From Uloborus plumipes (Eukaryota > Arthropoda > Arachnida > Araneae > Uloboridae): DNA of 64,000 bases. A program made the position numbers and the translations under genes. Where the stretch lies: assembly GCA_038373865.1 (NCBI GenBank), contig JAXGGA010002831.1:1-64000 (forward strand), given 5' to 3'. The first letter of the stretch is position 1, and each line of letters begins with the position of its first letter. Shown here piece by piece: positions 10,400 through 22,062 of the stretch. The notes under the pieces are model-generated. The model did not search any database. It saw nothing but the letters and a program-made list of their open reading frames with translations, and was not told where the DNA came from.

Positions 10400-11204
10400 C
10401 CATTTAAACTTTTAAACCATTAAAGCTTTAACCATGCCATTTAAATTTTTAACCATTAAAGTTTACCATTTAAACTTAAACACTTAAACAAAATTAAAAT
10501 AAACGCATTTAAAACAATACTTTTGAACATGTAAAACCACAAGACTATGAGAAACCGTAACTTATAAAAATATGAGCATCTTTCCTAATCTCAATCCATA
10601 TAAATAGCATTTACGGGAAAATATGAACAATGACACATGTTACCAATGATAAACATACTGGAAAATATTCGTCACCTAATGAACGACCATATTTGAAGAA
10701 AAAAAATCAGCAACGGCAACAATAATAAAAATTAGAGGAAAAATAAATTTAAAACTAAAACTTTAAAATTTCTGAAATTGAAACTTTAAATTGTATTTTG
10801 GTAGAATCATGCTGTCTTGACATTAACTTTTCCCTCAAGTTCTTGTGCTTTTGTACCCTTGGGGAACATTTTCGATGATGTGTGCTTAGTCATAAAAATG
10901 AGAGGTGTCATGACCGGATAATTGGACGGTTCGGTCAATTAGGAGCCGGATAACCGGCACCCTACTTTTTTTTAAACATTTATTTAATGTAAATTTACAT
11001 TCTTAAACCATTAATGCATTTATGGGGGGAGGGAATTCACTTCCACGAATTTATTCTTAAAAAATATCGATTTGCCAAAAAAAAAATAGCATTTTTGGGT
11101 TGTTCTTTTTAAAATTAGTCTCTAAGTGGAGCTTTAAACGATAAAAAATACAATAAACGCCTATGTAATGACATAGCCAATGATTTAAGAAGAAAATAAT
11201 AATA
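10400..11204. other. element B interior, no gene seen
   Basis: AT-rich DNA with no readable protein. At 10913-10966 there is a segment of GGATAATTGG and CCGGATAACCGGCACCCTA blocks that resembles one end of a hAT-type MITE, but no partner end was found. Confidence 0.35.
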
Positions 11205-12029
11205 ATAATTACAAAAAAGCGCTATTTCTAGTTTTGGACCAAAAATGGCCGCTAAGAGGGGTTTGGGGGGGATTTCCGATTGGCTCCCCTTCTAAAAATG
11301 TTTTTTTATACATTGTCTACAAACCTACCAAGTTTCATGCTTTTATCACAAAATGCAGTTTCTTTTCCCGTAGCCCCCTTACTATATTGATCATACCAAC
11401 TGAAAAAACACGCTTGAATTTTTTATTCCAAAACAACGAAAAACACCCTCCTAATTTTTTATACATAAAAAGTATATGATGTTGTCATTACTGAAAAAAA
11501 AAAATTGGGCAGTTCTGAGTTGGTACTCCAGAGATATGACCTATTGAACATACCAATTGAAAAAACACAAAATCTGACTTCAGACAACCATTGGCAAAAT
11601 TTTATTTTTCACAATCTCATTTTTGTCACTAATATTGAAGGAGAAAATAATTAGCTTTAAAATGATACGTAAACTGGCTTAATTGAATGAAAAATGAGGA
11701 AGTTATAGAGCTTTTTCAAAATGCATACCAAAAATAAAAAAGCAAAAATTCTAAAAAAATCAAAATTTCAAAAAATTCTTCAACCCTTAATTTTTATTCA
11801 AAAAATCTAAAAAAATTAATTTGAGTTTATCTCATAGGTATCTATCCTTAAAAAAATATTGAACAAAATCCGAGACATGACGGCACATAGCCTTAGGCGA
11901 TTTGACGTGGAATAACCCAAAAGTAACTATCTAAATTTTTAAGCACCAGCTTCCTCCACTTTTTACACTCTAGTCAGAAGCATAAAATTATAAGAGTTTG
12001 GTTCAAAAAAGTTTCATTTTATAAGCCCA

Positions 12030-12395
12030 CTAGCTTATTACCCCGCGTTGCCCAGGTGCTTATTAAAAATACTCGCAAAAATTAGAAATAAATATCTGTT
12101 GTTGCCTCTAACTTTAATGCATCATGGAATATTTGAGTCAATGTTCCAAGGTAATTAGAACATGAATTAGAATTGTTTTTACCTTATTTCATGCTAAAAT
12201 AAAATAGGTGAGTCTTAAATTGATAATTCATTGGTAATCGTAATCTTTGTTGGAAAATACTCATATTAAATGTGTTGCATTTTATCTATTTGTATGCTTA
12301 AAGGCGTATCTCCATTACTCTATCTATTCAAAATTGAAAGAAAATGGCCATTTTGTGACAAAAAATTTAAATTTTGAGCTTTTTAAACTTTTTTA
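12030..12395 (-). mobile_element. Helitron-type copy (family 2), inverted
   Basis: The reverse complement of this segment matches the right half of the copy at 12959-13448 and the copy at 44593-45013. On the minus strand the 3' end reads CTAG with a host T following (A at 12029), preceded by a damaged form of the CCCGG...CCGGG hairpin. The 5' end is not preserved. Confidence 0.6.
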
Positions 12396-12399
12396 AAAT

Positions 12400-12710
12400 T
12401 TGCGTTCTCGAAAGTCGCGCTTAGCACTTGCGAACGGTTCTACTTCTAAAAAGGGTGATAGAATGAGGATAGAAACTTTCCAAAGTTATCAAAATATAAC
12501 ACCTGCACTTGCTATACCTTAGAGTTTTCAGTTTTCCTTTTTATTTAAAATTTACATTCTTCTACTTCAGTTCTTATTCGGATTTAAGCACCTGTTAATT
12601 ATTTTCCCTCATGACAACTTTCCTCGATCACCCCTGTTTCGATAAAGTCAGAGATGACCTGAACCATGCGCAAACTCGCGGTGGATTTTACCAAAGAAAA
12701 TCGGTCCGTA
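12400..12710 (+). mobile_element. diverged copy of the ~311-bp TA MITE
   Basis: Matches the better copies at 19339, 22063 and others through GCGC(C/T)TAGCACTTGCGAAC, a run of AAAAAGGG, CACCCCTRTTT, a GATGACCTGAACCATGCG block and a degenerate right end. It is the most diverged copy and lies between two inverted Helitron copies. Confidence 0.5.
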
Positions 12711-12958
12711 TCATAAAATGAAAACTCAATGACTGTTTCTTTGAAAGTTTTGCGAGATGTCATTTTTTGAAAGTTATAATATACGTTGCACTTTTATGTG
12801 ATGAAATTTAATTGCAAAGCTTTCATTATTGTTTTCATTTTTGTACTGCAAGCAAAAAGGATACTCTCTATCAACCAATTCCCACTTTGAAATTCTGAGT
12901 AAATTTAACGACCGTTTAGTAAAAGCTAACTCGTTTAGTCTGCAATAATGCTAAAAAA

Positions 12959-13448
12959 TCTATATGTGTGTATGCATGTATGTATGTTCCTTATACAAAT
13001 CCAGTTTTTGTCGGATTTTCATCAAACTTGCCACAGAGGTTCCTTGATGCACTAGAATTCACACGGGGTTTTGAAATTTTTAAAAACTCCAGAAAGCTCA
13101 AAATTCAAATTTTTTGACTCAAAATGGCCATTTCCTTTCAATTTTGAATACATAGAATAATGGGGATAAGCCTTTAAGCCACACAAATTGATAAAATTTA
13201 ACTTATTTAAATATGAGCATTTTCCAACAAAGATTACGATTAACAATGAATTATCAATTTAAGGCTCACCTATTTCATTTTAGCATGAAATAAGTTAAAA
13301 ACAATTAATAATTCATATTCTAATTACCTTGGAGCATTTTCACAAATATTGTATGATGCAGAAAAATGAGAGGTTCCAACAGATACTTAATTCTAATTTT
13401 TGCGAGCATTTTTAATAAGCACCCGGGCAATGCCGGGTAATATGCTAG
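12959..13448 (+). mobile_element. non-autonomous Helitron (family 2)
   Basis: Starts with TC after an A (12958) and ends with CTAG at 13445-13448. A hairpin CCCGG-GCAATG-CCGGG lies seven bases before the CTAG, the standard Helitron 3' signal. The base after CTAG is C rather than the expected T. The matching copy at 44593-45013 has the expected flanks. Confidence 0.7.
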
Positions 13449-15796
13449 CCTGAAATAACTCATTAATGAAAAAATAATTCAGTTTTGAACGTGCCAAATT
13501 ACTTAAATATTTGCTTTCGTTTAGGAATAGTTTAATGAATAATGCGTAAAAAATTATCACAATTGAAGAAGGGGCTTCATCGGTTCTCAACTAATAGAAA
13601 AGAACGAAACAAACGAGCTAAAATAAATTCACATTTTCAACACTAAATAGACGGTGGGTATATTTTCCGTCAATAACCAAGATGATAAGTAAAATGATGG
13701 GTAAATCATTTAATTTGATGAAGAAATAAAAGAATTCTCGCGTGGTATTAGAAACACAGGTTAGAGAAATGACATATAAGAGTAATCTAGTCTTATTTTT
13801 TAGAAATACTGTTACTCAAACGCAGTGAAAACTACAAAATATTCATTAAAATTCCTAAAAAGTGAGATAAACATATTTTGCTGTGTAAATTTGAGAGCGA
13901 TATTTTAAAAGCTCTTCATTTGATTAAATATTTACAGACGATTAACGAAATTCTGTTAACTACGCTAGAAGGAAGAGAATTTTGTAACTTTATTTTTAAA
14001 AAAATAATAAAACTTTTCCTTTCCCAGACAAGATAAGGAGCATAATGGATAAAAATTACTCCGCACAATTTCTGGAAATAAAAACTAACCAAAATAAAAT
14101 GTTACAGAACGCTTTATTGTCCAAGCGAAATTACCCCATTTTAGTATATTATCTTCATTAGTTTGAATAGTTTCTGAAGCACCGAACAAAACAGCAGTTT
14201 TAATTATATTTTTTATGGTTATTTTCTAGTAAATGACTGTCATTTGTTTGTTAGTGTGAAGTGTAAATTTCTTTCTACTTTTTATTTTCTTCTTTGTGTA
14301 CAATTGATTTTCTACCCATTACTTCACAAGCTCAGTTATGATTTGACTGCGTGATTGATTTTCGATGTAAGCTGATTCCCATAGATATGAGTGTTGTGTT
14401 TTCACTTTTTAATAAGCTTTATTAGTTTCACATGTGGGTTTGTTTGCATGTATGTAACTCTGAATAACAGTTAAAATTCACGTTCTTTGCAAATATAAAA
14501 GTAATGTATTTAATATTATTCTCAATACTAAAGGCTTATATGTTGATGTATTACAAGTGAATCTAAAAACGTATTTTTTAGTTTTTTTAAACTAATTTAA
14601 AGATTACTATCTATGAAAGTTTAGTTTGTTTCTTTGGAAAAATATTGCTTCTTAACGTAACCATTCTTGCATGAAAAGACTGATATTATCTTTTGTAACT
14701 ATACATTTATTCATCTTATTTTGTTCGAGATATTTATATCTATAACTCTAATGAATGTGTGTAATACGGTGGACAGGGGATAGTTGGCCATAGGCACACA
14801 TTTGTCCTGGCGCTATTTATTATTAGGTTTTTTTTGATATCAATGAGATAGTTTTGTTCGCCTACCCACGCCCTCATTAGTCGACAAAGAGGCCTACAGA
14901 AACGCTTTATCCCTCATTAACATTCTCTTTAAAAACAAACAACTTCTTTTTCCCGCCTGATAATAGGGCTTGGACATTTATTATCACCTTGTCCCATTGA
15001 TGCCCTGTATTATATTATCCCTTTGAATCTTTGTAAATTTTTTTGTAGCCAAGAGTATTCCGAACATATTTAACCAAGGTCATGTGATCACTTTATGCAT
15101 TTTTTTAATACTAATAAACACATACGTCATTCAGGGCAAACCCCCCGTTAACATCTGCCTCTTCCCACAAAAATATCAACGAAAAAACATCGTCCATCCA
15201 AGAACTGACAAGAAATTTCGAATTTGGATAAGGTGAGTGAATTTCATCTCTTTGCAAATACTCTCTCTCTCCCTCTCTCAAAAAAACTGCAACTTTCATT
15301 TTGACTTAGAAATAAATAGAAAGGTAATTGCTCCTAGTTATTGAATATGTCTGCTTAGTGAAATACTTTGAAAATAATTACTATCATCAGAAGAAAAACT
15401 GATTATAAACAGGTGGTCAGCTAGTTTTGTCGCTTTTTCCCCTTTGTTGACTGTGATCCAAATTTCCAAGAATATATAATCTAAACTTATTGCAGTATTT
15501 TAAACCACGGTTGTACTGTTGCATTAAAACCGAAAAGAAAATATTTATTTTTGCATGGTAATTTAGCATAAATATTACTTAATGATGCTTCTTTTCCACT
15601 GTTGTGTTTCATCAATACTTCATAAAACCACAAAAGCAGGACATCACTTTATTTTATTTAAATCGTCAAAAAATAACAATTCACTTTGTACCTGGTTTTC
15701 TCAAAATTACCGTTTAATAAAATCGAATTTTTGAATTACTGTTATTAAGCGGAATGCTTTGCGAGGGTCCGATATTTTATATTAGTTAATGACTGA
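13449..15796. other. unassigned AT-rich DNA
   Basis: No repeat shared with the rest of the window, protein-like frame or structured RNA was found. A 62-codon minus-strand frame at 15111-15299 has a low-complexity GEREREY stretch from a (CTCTCT)n run and is not convincing. Confidence 0.4.
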
Positions 15797-16097
15797 TACT
15801 CTCAGATAAAACCTTCCGCGTATTTCATATGCATCAGGCCTTCTCTGATGTTACCAAAATAGGGGTGATATGTAAGATAACATTAAGGGGAAGAATAATA
15901 AGAAGCATTTTGAGCCATATCAAACAACGTGGAACGATGCTAATTTCAAATACATAGTTTAGTTGAATATGTCAAAAGGATAGCAAATGCAAGTTTTAAA
16001 TTGAAAGCTTCGGAATGTTCCCACTCACAACCCATCACTCCTTTTTAAAGTGGAATGGATCGCGAGTACTAGGCGCGGCTTCCACGGACGGACAGTA
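15797..16097 (-). mobile_element. ~311-bp TA MITE copy
   Basis: Reverse-orientation copy: it begins TACTCTCAGATAAAACCTTC and ends GGACGGACAGTA, with the internal blocks AATAATAAGAAGCATTTTGA and AACGTGGAACGATGCTAATT shared with the other copies. See the 22063-22375 entry for the family. Confidence 0.75.
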
Positions 16098-17104
16098 GTT
16101 ACAAATTACGGCTAATACAAACGCATTCGTGAATTTTTGTCATTTTGTATCAACCGAGTTCAACTGTATTTCAGAGGTACCTAAATTCGACATCATTCTG
16201 CTCAATGAGTAAAATTCCTCGCTTATCTGCCATGCAATATGTATTATATATATTCTCGATCAATACAAAAAAACAAGAAATTTAATCTTTCCCAAGAGAG
16301 ATTTACGACCTTTTACGACACAATCCTTCTTTTTTTAACCTTTGGTACAGCGTGGAACATATGTTTCCAATTGTCTATATATCTGAGACAAAAACGTTCT
16401 ATTCGACGTATTTCCTTTTGCTCAATTTCTAGAAGTTGAAGTATCGTTAGCAAAGTAACGGATTGCTAATATTACTTCTACTTAGGAGCTAAATTAGATG
16501 AAGCAAAGTTTCATTTATCAAAATAGAATAGAAAACGTTTTATAAGACTGTGCAATGCCAATGATATAATTTCGTTGCTTTTGAGTCGTTTCAATTGGAG
16601 AATTTGAATGTTGGAAAAAATTAATGGAATTTTCTCATGCCAGGGTTCAACGAATTCGGGTGTCATATTGCCCGGGCGACTTAAAAGACATCTTCTCAAG
16701 TAGTTCTTTTAGGGAGAGAGAATAAGAAGTCTAATACAAATAGATTTTTTCTAATTTAGCGTAGTTAACTCTTTCCATTGTCTTCAAAATTCCATATAAG
16801 GTGACACTTTATAAATGAAGTAATATTGACCCGTGCCAAAAAGTTTAGATTTTCTTTTCAACTTTATTTCTGAACCAAACAAAACTTTCAAAAGAGTTTT
16901 TCTTCGGGGGAAATAATGCAGTTATTTAGGCATTAATTCAGTTCAGAAAGTCGCCGTATTACGAAAAAAAAAAAAAGAAAACAGAATGATGTTTACATGC
17001 ATACAGCTATATAGTGTATCTGTATCTTTTAAAGCATTTCAAAATAAAAGAAAACTTCTATGAAGTTCAAAATTATGAATATTATATCTTTTGTTTGTTT
17101 TATT
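16098..17104. other. unassigned AT-rich DNA
   Basis: Short frames at 16239-16439 (+) and 16511-16699 (-) show no recognisable domain. No inverted repeats were seen. Confidence 0.4.
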
Positions 17105-17345
17105 AATTAATATTTGACCTTTGAAGAAATGTGTTTCAAATAGTTCAAGGGAAGTAGCTTTTTCTTGTTTTGGTTTTTATTTTTTTTAGTTGCTTTAATT
17201 TTGTTTTATTTATTTATTTATTTATTTATTTAATATTTGACATTTCAGAAATGTCTTTCAAATAGTTCAAGGAAAATATTTTTTTTCTAGTTTAGTTTTA
17301 AATTTTTTTTAGTTACCTTAATTTTATTTTATTGAGAAATTAAAG
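17105..17345 (+). repeat. imperfect tandem duplication around a (TTTA)n run
   Basis: A unit of about 120 bp beginning TAATATTTGAC, with TTCAAATAGTTCAAGG and a TTTTAGTTGCTTTAATTTTG / TTTTAGTTACCTTAATTTTA block, occurs twice in direct orientation (from about 17109 and 17231). A (TTTA)n tract lies at the junction and may have promoted the duplication. Confidence 0.65.
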
Positions 17346-17557
17346 TGTCCTCAAAAAATATATGGACAAGACTAATCGTACTAAATTTTTCCACAAGCTG
17401 AGAAATAATTTGTTTGACGCTTAAAACTTTTTCCTGGTTCCTAAAATTCAATAATGTTTGTCTGAAGCTGATCATATCACTATGATGAAACTAAAAGATT
17501 TGAATAATTTGATACTTCATTTAATATTGTTCTTTTTTCAACAAATAATAAAGGAAT

Positions 17558-18304
17558 TAGGGATGCACCGATTAATCGGCAGTACCGATTAATCGGCCAC
17601 TTTGCCGATTATTAATAATCGGCAAAATCGGGCCGATTAATCGGCTGAAAAATATTTTTCAGATATTATTCTTTAAAGTATACTTTTACTAGGAAACTAT
17701 GATGAATAATTTTATTAACAGTAATAATAATCCTCACAGTTGATATAAAGTTTTTTTTAATTAATTCTCCTACTTTGAATAAATATACATAGACAATGAC
17801 GCAACATTTTTTATGTGGCGATAGTTTTCTCCTTAGCACAGTGCTTTCAGATAACCTCTAATTTTTAAAGAATAAAAGTATTGAATTAAATTGCTACTAA
17901 TTATTAAAATATATGAATTAAAAGTACTCCTAAATTGGAGTGTTCACAACACACTCCCCCTCCCCTCCTTTTCAAAGTTTTTATTTCCAATTAACATAAC
18001 TAACACTGTGTTAATAATATTGACACTAATATGAAAATTGGTTCTAAGAAATTTGATAAAATATTGAAATTATTTTGTGAAAACTAGGAAAATATGGAAA
18101 AAAAATCTTCTCCCAGAAATAAATTACTTACTATTTCTAAACTTGGAATTCTATAAGAGATAAAAAACAGTGATGGTAAAATTGGTAGTAGAAAAACAAT
18201 TATCCTTATCATTAATCGGCGCCCAGCCGATTAATCGGCCGATTATCAACAGCCGATTAATCGGTAATCGGTAATCGGCCAATTTGCTTATCGGTGCATC
18301 CCTA
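17558..18304 (+). mobile_element. hAT-superfamily MITE, perfect 8-bp TSD
   Basis: Ends TAGGGATGCACCGAT at both sides in inverted orientation, with an exact 8-bp AAAGGAAT duplication at 17550-17557 and 18305-18312. Both termini carry repeated CCGATTAATCGG palindromes, here as several units in each end. Eight-base duplications and this kind of end are typical of hAT elements. No transposase frame is present, so it depended on a transposase from elsewhere. Related ends are at 27109, 33659 and 58429. Confidence 0.9.
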
Positions 18305-18312
18305 AAAGGAAT

Positions 18313-19059
18313 CAGATACATCTTTGTTATTGTAGAGCACCCCTTTAAAACTACCTTTGTAACCATCCTTTGGTTAATTGTGAAACATAACAATAAAAAT
18401 TACGAACAACCGATTGTTACCTTTGTTTTCCATTCAAATTTTTTTTTCAATAATTAAAAAATCGATAACGAAATATTAAGTAATACCTAAAACATAATTC
18501 TTGTCATCTTATAAATTTTTCAAATCTTTTGTTTTTCAAACTTTAAATTTGAAAGCATGAGCAAAAGAACAACGTTAAACTAGCTAATGATATAAATAAA
18601 AGAATCTGTTTAAACCTTGCTATTACTTTAGTTACTTCTCCTTTATCATATTTAACAAGAAAGAAAGGGAAAAAAGAACAGTTATTACATTTCTTTACTA
18701 GTTCCATTTAATTTTATTAATCTACTTCTTTTTCCTTCTTCTAAACCACAAAAGGAATGCTTTTTATTCATTTTTATTCTACTAATTGGCTTCAGACGCA
18801 AACCATTGCTTTTTCTGACATTTCTCTATTATGTAGCACATTGTTTTCAAACTGAGGTCCATCTCCCCTCATTTCTGTGAAAAATAAAAATTACTTTTTA
18901 AAAAAGTATTTTCTAGATTTCAAGAAAGCTTGATTTTATTTCAAATGGATTCTAGTTTAAGATTTAATTTCAAGCAGAGCCACAATTTTAGGTATATTCA
19001 AATTACAAAACATTAATAAAAACTATTTGCAACCGATTAAAAGCACAAATAAGAATGAT
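18313..19059. other. unassigned AT-rich DNA
   Basis: No gene, repeat partner or structured RNA recognised. Confidence 0.4.
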
Positions 19060-19335
19060 TGAAAAGGCAAACATATTTCGAAGGCAATAATAGCCCCGGT
19101 AAATTCCTACTTTAGTGTCCGGGTTTTGCGATTTTTTTCAGACTGTGGGCAGTATTAATAAATGGTTGCCAGAAAACCATGAATCTAAATTAGAAACCAT
19201 AAATCTAACGGTTGCCAGATTTAATAATTTATCGCTGAACCTTAAACTAGGATTCATCCATAGCCCCTTTTGAAACATGTTTGCCCTTTTCGAAGGGGGC
19301 TATTGCCTTCAAAACATGTTTGCCTTTTTAATCAT
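19060..19335. mobile_element. small MITE with AAGGCAAACAT ends
   Basis: AAGGCAAACATATTTCGAAG at the left and, reversed at the right, AGGCAAACATGTTTTGAAGG are inverted partners, extending through a GGCAATARTAGCCCC block (about 31 bp). A third partial copy of the terminal sequence lies at 19262-19290. No coding capacity. Confidence 0.6.
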
Positions 19336-19338
19336 ATT

Positions 19339-19651
19339 TACTATCCGTCCGTGAAAATCGCGCCTGACACTTGTGAACAGTTCCATTTAAAAAAGGGCAG
19401 ATGTTTTGTGGGAGATAACTTTCCGAAGTTATCAATTTACAACTTGCATTTGCTATATCTTTTTGACATATTCAACCAAACTATGTATTTGAAATTAGCA
19501 TCGTTCTTCGTTGTTTGATACGGCTCAAAATGCTTTTTATTATTCTTCCCCTTATTGTTATCTTACCTGACACCCCTATTTTGTAAGATCAGAGAAGACC
19601 CGACGCATGCGTAAATACGTGGAAGGTTTTACCTAAGAAGATCAGACAGTA
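19339..19651 (+). mobile_element. ~311-bp TA MITE copy
   Basis: Begins TACTATCCGTCCGTGAAAAT and ends AAGATCAGACAGTA. It abuts the preceding small MITE. Same family as 22063-22375, and one of the best preserved copies. Confidence 0.8.
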
Positions 19652-20488
19652 TTTGTGTTTTTAAACGTAGCAAATAGTTTTTATTCATCTGTACACAAAA
19701 TGAACCATTTTAATTTAAAAAAAAACATGTATTTAAAAAACATTTTATGATTAAATTTTTCCTAAGAAAATTAACATGTTGATCGGAAAAGAAGATTTCT
19801 GTATTAGGATTGTTGCCAAACAAAACTTAATTTGCAAGAGTATAATTTTCCATAGTTTAAAAAACTTAATAATAAACCGAGTTTCTTGTCTCAAAACTAC
19901 TGCTATCAACATTAGTTATCGATCAGCGTAAATTTTTCTCACAACTAAAGGGCTTGGAGGATGAAGGGAACAGGTTACATTTTAAAAAAAGAACACTCTG
20001 GAAAATGGCAAGCAATGGATCCAGACAAGCAAATAAAACTTGGCATATCAAAAAGTAGGTGTCATTAGACCAATTTCATACTCACACTAACGACAAAAAA
20101 AAAACTGCAACAATAAAACTTTGAACTTTCGTTACTCGCAATTTCTGTTTTGTCACATAACCCCTTCATCTCCCAAGCCCCTCAATTAAGGCATCCGTTA
20201 TCCAATTTTCATTTAATATGCTTCTTTCCCAAATGGACTTATGAGCAACGATCCGGTGACAGAGTCATTACAAATATATTGCTAATGATCAGGCTAATTT
20301 AAATGTACACTACACTTTGATCGCGTTCGAGTACGAAGACCAATTAACCCGGGCGGTTGATTCCCTAACTGTGAGTCCAGAAGTAGGGGGGCATCGTTTA
20401 ACGAAATATGTGGTTTATTAAAGAAAAAGTAAAGTTTTATAAAAATTAGCATAAAACCATGCCTTTAATAATCCAAAATATAATTTTA
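19652..20488. other. unassigned AT-rich DNA
   Basis: No protein-like frame or repeat partner was recognised. Confidence 0.4.
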
Positions 20489-20727
20489 GAAAACTAAAAA
20501 ATACCTTTTTATGGAGTAAATTAAACTAAAAAGAAGTTTCAAAACTATTGAATATCCGCTTAGATTACATGCACTTATAATGCATCAACACGTAATATAG
20601 TTTAGCCTTTAGTAATAATAGTATTAAATATATTACTTTTATATTTGCAAAGAATGTGAATGTTTTCTTTTTTATTCAGAGTTACATACAAACCCATTTG
20701 TGAAACTAATAAAAGCGTATTAAAAAG
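20489..20727 (+). repeat. segment duplicated at 40798-42866
   Basis: AACTAAAAAATAC, TTAAACTAA, ACTTATAATRCATCAA, TAGTTTAGYCTTTAGT, AATAATAGTATTAAATA and TAATAAAAGCGTATTAAAAA occur in the same order at 40798-40902 plus 42815-42866. In the second copy a Tc1 chimera is inserted after AGTATTAAATA, so this copy gives the approximate empty site. Whether it is an old segmental duplication or a dispersed repeat is open. Confidence 0.65.
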
Positions 20728-20898
20728 GCTGGACAACAGCAAAGTTAGTGATGAAAGTAGTGACATACCACCAAATTTTAGCAAGCATGGCCACCTTTTA
20801 GTGCCAGCCAGAATGTCAATCCATGTGACGGTTTTTCTCCGGTATTTGAAGTATAGAGTAATGAATCAGGACGATTGGAATGGCAGCCCATGGAAATT
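20681..20898 (+). CDS. candidate coding exon, unrecognised
   Basis: A pyrimidine-rich tract ending TTTTTTATTCAG at 20680 is a good splice acceptor. It is followed by an open frame of about 72 codons (VTYKPICETNKSVLKRL..., then SKHGHLLVPARMSIHV) with ordinary amino-acid composition. A SINE begins at 20899 and cuts across the frame; beyond the SINE the frame would stop within about a dozen codons. No clear donor site is visible. No domain is recognised. The first 45 bases are duplicated at 42829 without an open frame. It could be a real exon, a decayed TE gene or chance. Confidence 0.25.
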
Positions 20899-21532
20899 GG
20901 GCCGTCGTGGCCCGATCGGTAAAGCAAAGTTCACATTACGACCGTTTCGGCCGTCTGAACCGAATTTTTCGCTGAGAATCTGGTTTTCGAAATCCGTTGC
21001 CATGACAGCACGCCGAATCATCGGCTTCCTTCACCGTTCTAGAATGCTGGATGTTGTCGGCGCCGATAGCCATCCGGTTTTTTGGTAGCGACTTCATTGG
21101 CTCTCGCCATGTGTGAGCTCTGATAATTTGTGGGGGAATACCGTCACGTGACTTTCGGACGGAGCTAGTGCAAATGCTCGAAACTTTTCCCCTCCGTCCG
21201 TCACGTCCGTAAAAGCCACTTCGTTCAGACGGAACGGTCGTAATGTGAATAGCCCTTGAAGCGTCGCGGGCTCTTAACCGGAGAATCCCGGGATCGATCC
21301 TACCCGATCAAAGGTTCACCGTTTCAATGGTGGCGGGGCGAAAGGGTTGTGGTCCACACAGTTTTACAAGTGAATCAATACCTCTGGGAATACTGGACTA
21401 GGAGTTTGTCTCGACTCCTGGTCTGGCTCAAAAGAACAGAGCACTATTTGAAACTCTTCGAAGGGCCCCATCCAACTGGTCGAACCGCATGTCGTGGTAG
21501 GTCCGGGGGGACCATGGAGTGAGAAGTAAAAA
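20899..21532 (+). mobile_element. tRNA-derived SINE interrupted by a MITE
   Basis: Plus-strand SINE head GGGCCGTCGTGGCCCGATCG at 20899, split after GGTAAAGC and resumed at about 21259 with GCGTCGCGGGCTC, a B-box-like GATCGATCC, then the family body (GGTTGTGGTCCACA, CAGAGCACT, GAAGGGCCCCATCC) and a short GAGTGAGAAGT tail. An imperfect flanking match (GCCCATGGAA against GCCCATGAAT) is the likely target duplication. Confidence 0.75.
20926..21254. mobile_element. MITE with TTCACATTACGACCGTT ends, inside a SINE
   Basis: TTCACATTACGACCGTT at 20930-20946 is perfectly inverted at 21233-21249, followed inward by the related CGGCCGTCTGAAC / CCGTCTGAACG blocks. The GC-richer interior codes for nothing. 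Flanks TAAAGC and TGAAGC suggest a degraded duplication. The right end reversed (GGGCTATTCACATTACG) suggests a hAT-like element. Confidence 0.75.
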
Positions 21533-22062
21533 GTGCCCATGAATGTGCCTTAATTCGGAATCCAAACAGCATTTCTCCCAATTTCGGACAGACTGACATT
21601 CCAAGAGAATAAGTGAAAATTTTAGTGATTCCATCAAGTTCTTTTGAGACGATATTCATTTTTCAAACTAACTCGTCATTTGTAAACATTCCAACTGAAA
21701 ATCCTAAAACAGTAAAACCTCTTGAAGCGACCACCTTTACTACGCGACCAGCCCAATTGACGGCCAATTTTTAGCCGTACTGATTTTTTTGCCCCAAAAG
21801 CCTAAAGTTAAGATCCCCCCTAGCAGCGGCCACCCAACCCATCTCTGAACTGCTGCCGAATGGATTCCTCTTTTTAGTTTTTCAAAAAAATATGTTGACT
21901 TCCTTTTTCTAATATTCAGCCTTTCGTCTCAAGATCAGAGAGGTCTTATTGGTTGTTAATAGATTGCGATTATTTTGGAGTAAAAATTTTATTTACGTTG
22001 TTCATATGTTAGTTAGTGATCTGAATTGCAACAATCTCGAAGAGTTTTTTACAAATCTTAAG

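Larger units (their letters stand above)
5794..11384. mobile_element. element B: 5.6-kb TIR element inserted in element A
   Basis: The ends are inverted: TAGTAGAGGGGCTATGG at 5794 and, reversed from 11384, TAGTAAGGGGGCTACGG. Similarity between the arms continues for about 180 bp (5794-5985 against 11205-11384), through an AACTGCATTTTGTGATAAAA block and a TTTTTAGAAGGGGAGCC block. TAT flanks both sides, and joining 5793 to 11388 rebuilds the GACCTATTGATCATACC sequence seen in intact arms of element A, so the insertion is clear and the duplication is TAT. It contains a decayed gene on the minus strand, a SINE and a PLE. The superfamily is not recognised. Confidence 0.8.
3791..11918. mobile_element. 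element A: TIR element split by element B
   Basis: The left arm 3791-4640 is the reverse complement of a right arm that now lies in two pieces, 5515-5793 and 11385-11918. The outer ends read GGCTCATTCCACGTCAAATC and, reversed, GGGTTATTCCACGTCAAATC. AAAA flanks both ends (3787-3790, 11919-11922), a possible but weak 4-bp target-site duplication. Removing the insertion 5794-11384 restores a unit of about 2.5 kb. The arms carry three direct sub-repeats of about 155 bp, each containing TCAATAGGTCATATCTCCGG. The interior retains one reading frame, the C-terminal fragment at 5040-5445. The superfamily is not recognised. Confidence 0.8.

Noticed and set aside
10913..10966. hAT-like MITE from an end with CCGGATAACCGGCACCCTA
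   Set aside because: No partner end or duplication was found in the surrounding DNA.
12030..13448. classical TIR transposon
   Set aside because: Both ends are Helitron 3' ends with CCCGG...CCGGG hairpins, so the symmetry comes from two inverted Helitron copies.
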